Below, in pieces: positions 16,680 to 25,600 of a stretch of DNA of 64,000 nt (its first letter is position 1; every line of letters starts with the position of its first letter). This DNA comes from Palsa-343 sp036269135 (GTDB lineage Bacteria > Acidobacteriota > Terriglobia > Terriglobales > Acidobacteriaceae). The DNA lies in the NCBI GenBank assembly GCA_036269135.1, contig DATASQ010000056.1, positions 1 through 64,000 on the forward strand, written 5' to 3'. The notes under the pieces are model-generated. The model was given only the letters and a program-made list of their open reading frames with translations. It was not told the origin of the DNA and made no database searches. The position numbers and the translations under genes are program-made.

Positions 16680-16745
16680 CGGCCCTTCTTCCCGGCCCAG
16701 GGATGAGAAAGAGTGCGTCTTCTCCCAGGCAAACCTGTATTATTG

Positions 16746-16763
16746 TATAGCCAGCTAGCTATA
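16746..16763. promoter_or_regulatory. Candidate operator between nanEK fusion and RhaT-like gene
   Basis: TATAGCCAGCTAGCTATA is palindromic except at one symmetric pair. It lies in the divergent intergenic region, about 67 bases from one start and 87 from the other, as expected for a repressor site controlling both. On the minus strand a TACAAT -10-like box overlaps its edge. Confidence 0.5.
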
Positions 16764-16849
16764 GCAACAGAAAAGATGGAAACCTGTGCCCGTCCCGCGT
16801 CCCTCAGGGTTCAGGCCGCCCGGACCAGGCGGGGGGAGAAAGAGGCCCA

Positions 16850-17881
16850 ATGAACACGATGATCATAGCCGGGGCGCTTCTGGCCGTTGTCTCCGGACTG
16901 ATGAACGGCAGCTTCACCCTCCCTATGCGCTTCCTCGGCCGCTGGGAATGGGAGAACGTCTGGGCGGTATTTATCGTCGTGGCCTGTCTGCTGATGCCGG
17001 CTGCCCTCGTGACCGCGATCGCTCCGCACAGCTGGGCCCTTCTGCTGCATGCGCCGGGGAAAGCTGTCTGGATCGCGGCACTGGCCGGCTTTGCCTGGGG
17101 CTTCGGCGCGATTCTGTTCGGGCAAAGCGTCAGCGCCATCGGCATATCGCTGGCCAATACTCTGGTCCTCGCCATCAGTTCCGCTCTCGGATCGCTGCTG
17201 CCGCTGCTCCTGCTGGCCCCGGGCAAGCTGCTCGAGAGCAGCGGCCGGCGCATCCTCGGCGCCGTAGCCGTGGAGCTGGTGGGCATCGCCCTGTGCGGCT
17301 GGGCCGGCGGCATGCGCGAGAAGACAGCGGGCATCGATACGGAAAGAGGCGAGATGGTGGGTCATGCCCGGCCCATCGGCGTGGCGCTGCTGATGGCCTG
17401 CGGCTCGGGTGTGTTGTCGGCCGTCTTCAACATTGGTTTCTCGCTGGCCGCACCCATCGCAGCCTATGGCCGCGCCGCCGGACTCAGTCAGTTTTCCAGC
17501 ACCAACCTGATCTGGATGGTGATGCTGGGCGCGGGTTCGGTGGCCAACCTGGGATTCTGCGGCGTCCTCCTCTGCAGGAATCGCAGCGCCGGCAAATTCA
17601 CCCAGCCCGGAAAGTTACGCTTTTACGGGCTCGCAAGCCTCATGGCCCTCCTCTGGGGAGGCAGTATCTTTGTCTACGGCGCGGCCGCGCCCCGGCTCGG
17701 CTCCCTGGGCACATCCATCGGCTGGCCTCTCAGCCTGGCGGTAGGCCTGCTGCTCGCCAACTTTATCGGTATGGCCCTGGGGGAATGGAGACGCGCCCCG
17801 CAGCGCGCCCGTACCTTCATGTATGCGGGGATCGCGGTTCTGATCGCCGCAATTGTCCTGCTCAGTCGAGCGGGCGCCTGA
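16850..17881 (+). CDS. RhaT-family sugar/proton symporter
   Basis: A 343-residue inner-membrane protein with about ten transmembrane segments. The WEWENVWAVF block, the AWGFGAILFG region and GMREKTAGI match the L-rhamnose/H+ symporter (RhaT) family. Members are annotated for L-rhamnose, but here the gene is divergent from an amino-sugar epimerase/kinase, so another substrate such as an amino sugar or a glycan monomer is possible. An L-rhamnose isomerase does occur about 31 kb away, leaving rhamnose open. Confidence 0.85.
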   Translation: MNTMIIAGALLAVVSGLMNGSFTLPMRFLGRWEWENVWAVFIVVACLLMPAALVTAIAPHSWALLLHAPGKAVWIAALAGFAWGFGAILFGQSVSAIGISLANTLVLAISSALGSLLPLLLLAPGKLLESSGRRILGAVAVELVGIALCGWAGGMREKTAGIDTERGEMVGHARPIGVALLMACGSGVLSAVFNIGFSLAAPIAAYGRAAGLSQFSSTNLIWMVMLGAGSVANLGFCGVLLCRNRSAGKFTQPGKLRFYGLASLMALLWGGSIFVYGAAAPRLGSLGTSIGWPLSLAVGLLLANFIGMALGEWRRAPQRARTFMYAGIAVLIAAIVLLSRAGA

Positions 17882-18174
17882 GGTCTTGGCGATGGCGCAC
17901 AGCGGATGGGCCGCCTCTCAGCCGCGCGGCTGCAGTCTGTACGTTATGCTGATAAGCGGAATCAGCCCCGGGCGCGTGCCTCTGCATGGCCGCGCCCGTT
18001 TCCTCGACACATTGCGACCGCGAAACCTTACCGCGTCCCGGTGTGCCCTTTTGGAGAGCGGACACCTCGCTCAGGGAAACCCGGAGCGCTCCGCACACGT
18101 CACGCCTCCGGAGCGACGGGGGCCCTGCGCTCGCGTCGCCGCCGGCCTGGGCTCGGAGTTCATGAGGGAAGGAT

Positions 18175-18984
18175 ATGCGAGAGAGAAATCAGTCTGGACA
18201 GTCAACCGCAACGGTCGCTGCCACCCGCACCAAGTGGGATTTCGAGCCGCTGGACAAGAGCAGCTTTACCCCGATGTACTTTCAGATCCAGACGCAGCTG
18301 CTGCAGATGATTCAGTCGGGCCGCCTTCGCCCCGGCGATCCCCTGCCCAGCGAAGAGGAGCTGAGCCGGATCTACGGCGTCAGCCGCATGACCTCGAGGC
18401 AGGCCCTGCAGTCGCTCAAAAATCAGGGATTCGTCTCCCGCCATAAAGGGCAGGGGAGCTTCGTCAGCCAGCCGCGCGTGGAGAAGGACATCACCCACCT
18501 GTGCGGATTTACCGCGGAGATGCGGGCCCTCGGCATCAAAGCCTCGTCCCGCGTTCTCGAGTCGGAAACCGTATCGGCTTCTCCCGAGACCGCCGCCCAG
18601 CTGGGCATCCCCGTCGGGGCTCCGGTCTTCCGCCTGCGCCGTCTCCGCCTCGCCGATGGCCTGCCCGTGGCGGTCGAGCAGATTCAGATTCCCTCCGCCC
18701 ACTTTCCCGGCATTAACGGCATGGATTTCTCCCGCCTCTCCCTCTATCAGACTCTGCGCACCCGCTATGGCATCCGCGTCAGCCGTGCCGACGAGATCCT
18801 CGAAGCGCGCGCCGCCAGCAATCGCGAGGCCGAGCTCCTGGATATCCAGCCGAGGGCAAGCCTGCTGGTCATCTCCCGCACCCTGTGGAGTGCCGACGGT
18901 CTCCCCGTCGAGACGGCGCACTCCGTTTACCGCGGCGATCGCTATCGGGCGGTGCTGCGCATTCCCGCAACGGCCATGGAGTAG
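18175..18984 (+). CDS. GntR-family regulator, HutC/UTRA type
   Basis: A 269-residue repressor-like protein. The N-terminal winged helix (about 30-100: PMYFQIQTQLLQMIQSGRL, PSEEELSRIYGVSRMTSRQ, GFVSRHKGQGSFV) binds DNA. The C-terminal UTRA domain (about 115-265) binds a small effector, commonly a phosphorylated sugar. It lies between the RhaT-like and TonB genes and probably controls the rightward arm of the glycan locus. The ATG follows GGGAAGGAT. Confidence 0.93.
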   Translation: MRERNQSGQSTATVAATRTKWDFEPLDKSSFTPMYFQIQTQLLQMIQSGRLRPGDPLPSEEELSRIYGVSRMTSRQALQSLKNQGFVSRHKGQGSFVSQPRVEKDITHLCGFTAEMRALGIKASSRVLESETVSASPETAAQLGIPVGAPVFRLRRLRLADGLPVAVEQIQIPSAHFPGINGMDFSRLSLYQTLRTRYGIRVSRADEILEARAASNREAELLDIQPRASLLVISRTLWSADGLPVETAHSVYRGDRYRAVLRIPATAME

Positions 18985-19095
18985 AACCGCTGCACGCGCG
19001 CGCTCCCTCGTTGGAGCCGAGCCTCGCTCTTGCCCCCGTGACCCTGCCTCACACCAGATTCTCGTCCCGAGGCCGCGCGAGTGCGCAATTAATCC

Positions 19096-19124
19096 TTGAC
19101 GCCTCCCGACAAGTAGTATATACA
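19096..19124 (+). promoter_or_regulatory. Candidate sigma-70 promoter with overlapping GTATATAC operator
   Basis: TTGACG and TATACA are separated by exactly 17 bases, upstream of the first TonB receptor gene. The palindrome GTATATAC (19116-19123) overlaps the -10 box, a typical place for a GntR-family repressor to bind. The pairing with the neighbouring GntR protein is inference. Confidence 0.55.
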
Positions 19125-19218
19125 TCCATACGGATAGACAAGGCACACCCTGTTTGCTTCTTCAGTTCTCGCACAGCGGGGATGCGCCCCCAGCACGAAT
19201 CTCATGGGAGGCTTCCAT

Positions 19219-22200
19219 ATGGGTTTCAGGTTTCGCGCACTCTTTCTCGCGGTCCTGACTTCGTTTTGCTTTCACGCCGTTCCGGCCCAGGTCTCGAGTG
19301 CCGGTTCGATCGCTGGCGATGTGACCGATTCCACCGGAGCCGTGGTCCCCGCCGTCAGCATTGTGGCCACGCAACAACAGACCAATGTCCAGTGGAAAAC
19401 CGTCACCGACGCCGCGGGAGCTTATAGTTTCCCCAACCTCCCGGTCGGCACCTTCACGCTCACCGCCGAAAAGCAGGGCTTCAGCACGCAGAAGATCAAT
19501 TCTGTAATCCTGAACGCCGGCGATGATCTGCGCAACAACATCGCCCTCAGCCCAGGCTCCGTCACCGAAACCGTTCAGGTGAACAGCGCCGCCCTGAACG
19601 TCGACACCGAGACCGGCAATGTAGGAAACGTGGTCGAGTCGAAGCAGATCGAGGCCATGCCTCTGGTCACGCGCAATTTCATCCAGCTCGTGGAGCTGGT
19701 GCCCGGAGTCTCGAGCGATATCGGCAGCGAGCCGGGTTTCGGATCCAATGCCGGCCTCTACGCCTCGTCCAACGGAGTAAGAAATACCTCCAACAACTGG
19801 ACCATCGACGGAGTCCCGGACGAAGACGTCTACTACGGCAATAACGCCATCGTTCCCGACGTCGACGCCCTGGCCGAATTCCGCATTGATCGAGGTAATT
19901 ACTCGGCCGAACAGGGCCGCACCGCGGGCGCCACCATCAACGCCATCCTCAAGAGCGGAACCAATGAATTTCACGGCAGCGCGTTTGAGTTCATGCGCAA
20001 CGGCGCTCTGAACGCCAACAACTACTTCAGCAATCTCGATGACATTCCGCGCCCTAACGAGCACTACAACAACTGGGGCTATACCGTGGGCGGACCGATC
20101 CTCAAGGACAAGCTTCAGTTCTTCTGGTCGGAGGAATGGCGCAGAATCATCGAGCCTTCAGGTACCTTTCAGACGCGTGTCCCGACCGATGCCGAAAAGC
20201 AGGGAAACTTCTCCGATTACGCCACCATTGAAGTTCCCGAGCCGATTGTGACCCCGGCGCTGGCCGCGAACCCTGCCTGTACCGGATGTGTTGCGGGGCA
20301 GCCCTTCCCCAACGATCAGATTCCGCTGGGAGTCGTCAGCCAGAACTCGCTCAAATTGCTCGCTGACTACTATCCATCCGCCCAAACCTATCGCAATGGC
20401 TATAACTATGTCTCCGCCGACCCCACCACGACCACCGTTCGTGAAGAGCTGGTGCGGCTCGACTACAACATCAGCGAAAAGTGGAAGGCCTACGCCCACT
20501 ACATTCAGGATCAGAACCACATCGATTCTCCCTACTCGTTGTGGGGCGATGAATCCCTCCCGAATATCGGAGCCAGCGTCGAGTTCGAGCCGATTCAGAG
20601 CTTTGGCCTGAATCTGGTAGACGCCATCACGCCGAATCTGCTCAACGAGATCCAGTTCGGGATCTATCACAACATTATTCGTATCTCTGAGTCGCCCCTC
20701 CTGTCGCGCACGATCGGGGGCGTCAACATCCCCTATTACTTCCCCGATCACACCAATGTCGGCGATCGCATCCCTGTGCTGGATTTCCTGCACTATGCGT
20801 CGATCACCACCGATTGGCCGTTCCTGAACGGATTCTTCTATCACAAGTGGAGCGACAACCTCTCCTGGCACCGTGGTACGCATAACCTCAAGTTCGGAGG
20901 CCTGGTCATCCAGCAGGGTAAGAACGAGAACAACTCCAATTCCCTGACCAATGGTGAGTTTGTCTGGTATGGCACGCAGACCGGCAACGATCTCGCTGAC
21001 ATGCTGACCAACTACTCCGATGCCTACAGTGAGACCCAGACCAACCCCATGCAGCATCTGCGTTACTGGGATGTCGAGGCCTACGCGCAGGATCAGTGGC
21101 AGATCGGGCGGAGGCTCAGTCTCACCTATGGCCTGCGCTACACCTACTATGGTCCCGAAATCGATGAAAATAATCTGAACACAAACTTTCTCCCTCTCGA
21201 TTACCAGCCGGCGCTGGCGCCCACGGTCAACAGCGATGGAACGCTTTCGGCGATCCCGGCTTCGCAGATGTCCAACGGCTCCTATTTACCCACCAACGGG
21301 GTCATCGTAGCCGGTGCGAATTCTCCCTGGGGCAATGCGGTGTTCACGGTGAGGAAGCTCAACTTCGCGCCCCGCCTGGGCTTCAGCTACGACGTCTTCG
21401 GCACCGGCAAGACAGCGCTGCGCGGCGGTTACGGAATCTACTATGACCGAACCGCCCCCTATGAACTGGGCGGCAAGAGTAATCCGCCGTTCAACTCCAC
21501 AGTAACGTTGTACGGGGTGAACGTCGATAATCCCCGCAGCGGCAGCTCCGTTTATTCTCCGGTTGGATTGACCGCCTTTAGCTCGAAATACACCAACCCT
21601 TATAACCAGCAGTATTCGCTCGGCGTCCAGCAGCAGCTCCGGCGCGATTCTATCGTGACTCTCGACTATGTAGGAACGCGCGAGAAGCACCTGCTCTATG
21701 TCAACCAGCTCAATCAGAACCAGCCCAGCGCTGCTGTGGCGCAGGGAACCGTCAACGTCAATCAGATACGGCCCTATCTCGGCTACGGAGGCATAGGTCA
21801 GTTCAATCCCGAAGCCAGCTCGAACTACAACGGACTGCAGGCCTCCTGGCGGCAGCAGCTGGGCCCGTCTCTCACCCTCGATGCGGCTTACACTTACTCG
21901 AAGGTGCTTACGGATGCATCGTCCGATAGTTACAGTCCGCAGAACAGTTATGATCTGCAGGCGGATTACGGCCCGGCGGCCTTCGACAAGACGCATATGC
22001 TGATCGTCGATTATGTATGGCAACTCCCCGCGCTTGCGGGGAAAGGCGCGCTCCTCCGCGCCGTCGGCGGAGGTTGGCAGTGGTCGGGTCTCCTCAACAG
22101 CTCGAGCGGCGAGCCGCTGACGGCAGGGCTCGGCGTCTATGAAAACTCCGGGGTCGTGGACAGCACACAGCGGCCGAATCAGGCCGGCAAAGCCCAGGAC

Positions 22201-22509
22201 GGCAACGGCAGGCAGGACTGGCTCAACACCGGCGCCTTCTCCGTGCCCGCTCAAGGCACCTTCGGGAACTCGCCCGTCGGAGCCGCGCGCCTGCCTCACA
22301 CCACCCAGTTCGACAGTTCCGTCTCCAAGAGCTTTCAACTCCATGAGCGCCTCCAGATGCAGTTCCGCCTGGAAGCGATCAACGCGCTCAATCACACTCT
22401 CTTCAACGGAGTCGACACCTATTACTATCCGGGGAGCCCGACCTTCGGGCAGATTGTCTCCGCCAACACGCCGCGTACGACCCAGGTGGGACTGCATTTC
22501 ACCTTCTGA
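19219..22509 (+). CDS. TonB-dependent receptor with carboxypeptidase-regulatory-like domain (Oar-like)
   Basis: A 1096-residue outer-membrane protein. A signal peptide (FHAVPAQ) is followed by a CarboxypepD_reg-like beta-sandwich (about 25-110, GSIAGDVTDSTGAVVPAVSI), a plug (PLVTRNFIQLVELVPGV) and a large beta-barrel ending in the aromatic LHFTF typical of barrel proteins. These receptors import large nutrients, often glycans, using TonB energy. The second ATG, seven bases after GGGAGG, is preferred over one five codons earlier. It precedes the putative glycosidase gene and has its own hairpin after the stop. No SusD-like gene is nearby. Confidence 0.93.
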   Translation: MGFRFRALFLAVLTSFCFHAVPAQVSSAGSIAGDVTDSTGAVVPAVSIVATQQQTNVQWKTVTDAAGAYSFPNLPVGTFTLTAEKQGFSTQKINSVILNAGDDLRNNIALSPGSVTETVQVNSAALNVDTETGNVGNVVESKQIEAMPLVTRNFIQLVELVPGVSSDIGSEPGFGSNAGLYASSNGVRNTSNNWTIDGVPDEDVYYGNNAIVPDVDALAEFRIDRGNYSAEQGRTAGATINAILKSGTNEFHGSAFEFMRNGALNANNYFSNLDDIPRPNEHYNNWGYTVGGPILKDKLQFFWSEEWRRIIEPSGTFQTRVPTDAEKQGNFSDYATIEVPEPIVTPALAANPACTGCVAGQPFPNDQIPLGVVSQNSLKLLADYYPSAQTYRNGYNYVSADPTTTTVREELVRLDYNISEKWKAYAHYIQDQNHIDSPYSLWGDESLPNIGASVEFEPIQSFGLNLVDAITPNLLNEIQFGIYHNIIRISESPLLSRTIGGVNIPYYFPDHTNVGDRIPVLDFLHYASITTDWPFLNGFFYHKWSDNLSWHRGTHNLKFGGLVIQQGKNENNSNSLTNGEFVWYGTQTGNDLADMLTNYSDAYSETQTNPMQHLRYWDVEAYAQDQWQIGRRLSLTYGLRYTYYGPEIDENNLNTNFLPLDYQPALAPTVNSDGTLSAIPASQMSNGSYLPTNGVIVAGANSPWGNAVFTVRKLNFAPRLGFSYDVFGTGKTALRGGYGIYYDRTAPYELGGKSNPPFNSTVTLYGVNVDNPRSGSSVYSPVGLTAFSSKYTNPYNQQYSLGVQQQLRRDSIVTLDYVGTREKHLLYVNQLNQNQPSAAVAQGTVNVNQIRPYLGYGGIGQFNPEASSNYNGLQASWRQQLGPSLTLDAAYTYSKVLTDASSDSYSPQNSYDLQADYGPAAFDKTHMLIVDYVWQLPALAGKGALLRAVGGGWQWSGLLNSSSGEPLTAGLGVYENSGVVDSTQRPNQAGKAQDGNGRQDWLNTGAFSVPAQGTFGNSPVGAARLPHTTQFDSSVSKSFQLHERLQMQFRLEAINALNHTLFNGVDTYYYPGSPTFGQIVSANTPRTTQVGLHFTF

Positions 22510-22536
22510 TTTGTGCGCGCTTCCGAGTGCCTCCCG

Positions 22537-22586
22537 CAAGCTGCGACGTCTCCGGTTCAATGGAGCGTTCGCAGCTTGTCTTTTCT
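22537..22586 (+). terminator. Likely terminator after the first TonB receptor
   Basis: CAAGCTGCGA / TCGCAGCTTG form a 10-bp stem over a 22-base loop that itself contains CTCC/GGAG, followed by TCTTTTCT. It may only attenuate, since the next genes are in the same direction. Confidence 0.6.
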
Positions 22587-22665
22587 GAGACCCTGATCCG
22601 ATGGGCGCCGCTCGTGCTGAGTGCGGCTGATCTCGGCTGAGATCACACCGAGGAGATGCTGAGAT

Positions 22666-25600
22666 ATGTCGATTGCCCGAGACAACTCCGCTGCCGGTTC
22701 CACTTCCCGCCGAACCTTTTTGCAGGGCATGGGCGCGGCAGGCGTCGCCGCTCTCGGTCGCCGTGTCTGGAGCGCTCCGCTGCCCGCCGCCGTCCAGCAA
22801 GCCCTCCGCCGCGCCGGCAAATCCGTCACGCTGCTGGAGGATGGAGGATTCCAGGGATCGGCCTGGGGCTGGCAGTTTACCGAAGGCGCGGCTCTCTCGC
22901 GCGTGGGGCGGCATGCGCCCTGCGGCTCCGTCCAGGTGCGCACGCAGTCGGGCGACTACGCGCGCTTTCTCGTCCTCGGGCCTGAGACAGGGAAGACCTA
23001 TACCCTCAGCGGCTGGGTGAAAACCGAGGGCATCGTCGCAGACGATGACGTGTCCGGCGCCTACTTCACCGCTTCTCAGTTTGAGTTCCAGGGCCGTCCC
23101 ACGGAGTACACGGTGGACGGCAAGCAGATTCCCGAAAAGCGCTACGGCAACTTTACGGGAACCGCCGGTTGGCAGCGCTTTTCGCAGTCGTTTACCTGCC
23201 TGCCCGGAACCACCTGGTTTGAAGTCGCGGTCGGCATCGCGCGCGCCGCCGGCAAGGCCTGGTTCAGCGAGCTGACCTTTGTCGAAGGATCCGCGCCCGC
23301 GGATCTGGACGCCGTGGTCGATTATTGGCAGGCGCTCGCGTGGGCTCACCGAGACCGGGTCGGCACGGTCGCGCGTTCACGCCCCGCCGCGGCCGTCCTG
23401 CGCGATACCCTTCCGGTGCGCGGTCACTCCAGTGACCCGCAACATCTGGCCCAGCTGCTGAGCGAAAGCTACGACGTCTCGTTTCTCACGGCCCCGGAAC
23501 TCGCCGACCCGCAGCGGCTGAATCGCGCGGCCTTTGACCTGCTCGTGCTCCCGTATGGAGAGAGTTTTCCTCTGCCCGCGCGCGCCGCGGTCGAGAAGTT
23601 CCTCGCCGACGGTGGCGACCTCTTCAGCACCGGCGGCTACGCCTTTCAGTCCCCGCTGATCCAGCAAGAGGGCCGCTGGCAGTTCTATGAAGAGGTGGTC
23701 CACGACGAACGGGGAGAGAACCTGCTGCCCGCTCTGGCTGCGGGATCGGCATGGACAGCATCGGAGCCGCAGGGCGCGAGCTTCGAGACTGCGGCGATTC
23801 CCGGCAGCGGGCAACAGCCCGCGGCTCGCGTCAGCCTTCCTTCCGGATCGTGGAATCGCACCGCCGCCTGGTTCCTCGAAATCCCCGGCGGTGCTGAAGG
23901 CGACCGCTATTGCCTCGAGGCATGGGTGCGTACCGACGGCGTGCATCCCGCGCCGGACGGCCAGGCCTTCCTGGGAATCGAGCAACTCGATGAAAAGGGA
24001 GAGAGCATCGAAGCCGCCGGCGTGCAACTGGCGGAGATTCGGGACACGCGCCCCTGGCAGCAGGTCCGGCGCCTGATCTGTCTGGCTCCCGGCTGCCGCA
24101 AACTCCGCGTCGGCTTCGGCCTGCAGAAGGCCACCGGAACCCTCTGGGTGGCGGCTCTCCGTCTCGAACATCGTCTCCCTCAGGTGCGCATCAACACCGC
24201 CTCCGGCTTTCCCCAGGACGAGTTACAAATCAACCCTCGGCAGATTGGAATGTTCGACGCCGATTTCCGGCTAAAGCGTGCCTCGCTCCTGCGCCCCGCC
24301 GCCGACCAGAAGATTCTCCATGCTCCCGGCACCATGACCGGAGCGTTCCAGGGCTACGCCGCCACCTGCGTCCTGGGCATGAACCGCGCGCGCTGGATCC
24401 CTCTTCTGGAATGCTTCGATGGGAGCGGGCGTAAACGCGGCGCCGCGGGATCTCTCGTGCATCACCTCCGCGGGCCTTACGCCGGCGGCAGTTGGGCGTT
24501 CTTCGGCGTCGACAACCAGGATCTCTTTGCCCCCGGCTCTTCGCTGGGTGAAGCCACGGTCCGGGCTGTGGCACAGGCGCTCACGCGTAAATGTTTCCTC
24601 CACGCCTGCGAAACCGATTTCGCCTGCTACCGCCAGGGCGAGCCGGTACGCCTGCGCGTCCTCGCGACGAACCTGAGCGCGCCCAGTGCCCAGTTGGAGG
24701 TTCGCTGGACGATTACCGCCGCCGATCGCACCGTCTACCAAAGCCAGAGCCGGCTCAGTCTCGCTGCCGGTCAAACGGAGCGCATCGAAGCGGAATGGCG
24801 CCCCGCTTCCTTCGCCGCCGCGCAGTACCGCGTAACGGCGGAATTGCTGACAACCGGCGCCGTGACCGACAATCTCCACACAGGATTTGTCGTGTGGAGC
24901 GAGGACACCCTGCGCCAGGGCCTGCCCTTCGAGTTTCGCGATAACTACTTCCAGGCTGCGGGCCAGAGCCTGTTCCTCCAGGGCACTGACGACTATCTCC
25001 ATACCTTCATCGACCAGGACGAAAACCCGCTCACCTGGCAGAGGGATGTGCAGGGCTGTCGCGACTCCTGCATCGATGTCTATGAGAATCTGATGGGCTT
25101 GCGCGGCCCGCAGAATCGGCCCACCCAAACCTGGTGGCGATGGGTTGACGCCATGCTGTTGGCCACGCAGGCCGCGGGCGGCGTGTTCTTTCCCGGCATG
25201 CTGATCTTCAGCAACACCGCCGTCAGCAACCGCGACCTTGCCGAGCAGCAGGCTTTCGTGCGCGCCTTTGCCGATCACTATCGAAATGCCGCCGGTATCA
25301 TGTACTACCTGAACGGCGATCTGGAGCTGCACGACCCCAACCTCCCCGACATTCAGGCCCTCTACACCCACTATCTCCGAGAGAAGTATGGAACCGACGA
25401 CGCCCTCCGCGAAGCGTGGGCGCTGTCTCCCCCCGAGGCTCCCATCGGCCGTCTCAGCATTCATTCCGGCAAAGACGACTGGCGGGACATCCGCACTCTC
25501 GACGATTTTAAGTTTCGTACCGAGGTGGTACGGCGCTGGCTGAACACCCTCTACGACTCCATCCGCACCGTCGACCGGCAGCATCCGGTCACAGCGGAGT

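Noticed and set aside
14880..16706. Plus-strand frame over the nanEK fusion
   Set aside because: Antisense to a bifunctional enzyme with visible catalytic residues.
21286..23349. Long minus-strand frame of about 690 codons under the TonB receptor and hydrolase genes
   Set aside because: It is antisense to two well supported genes, and the product resembles no known protein; such shadows are common in high-GC DNA.
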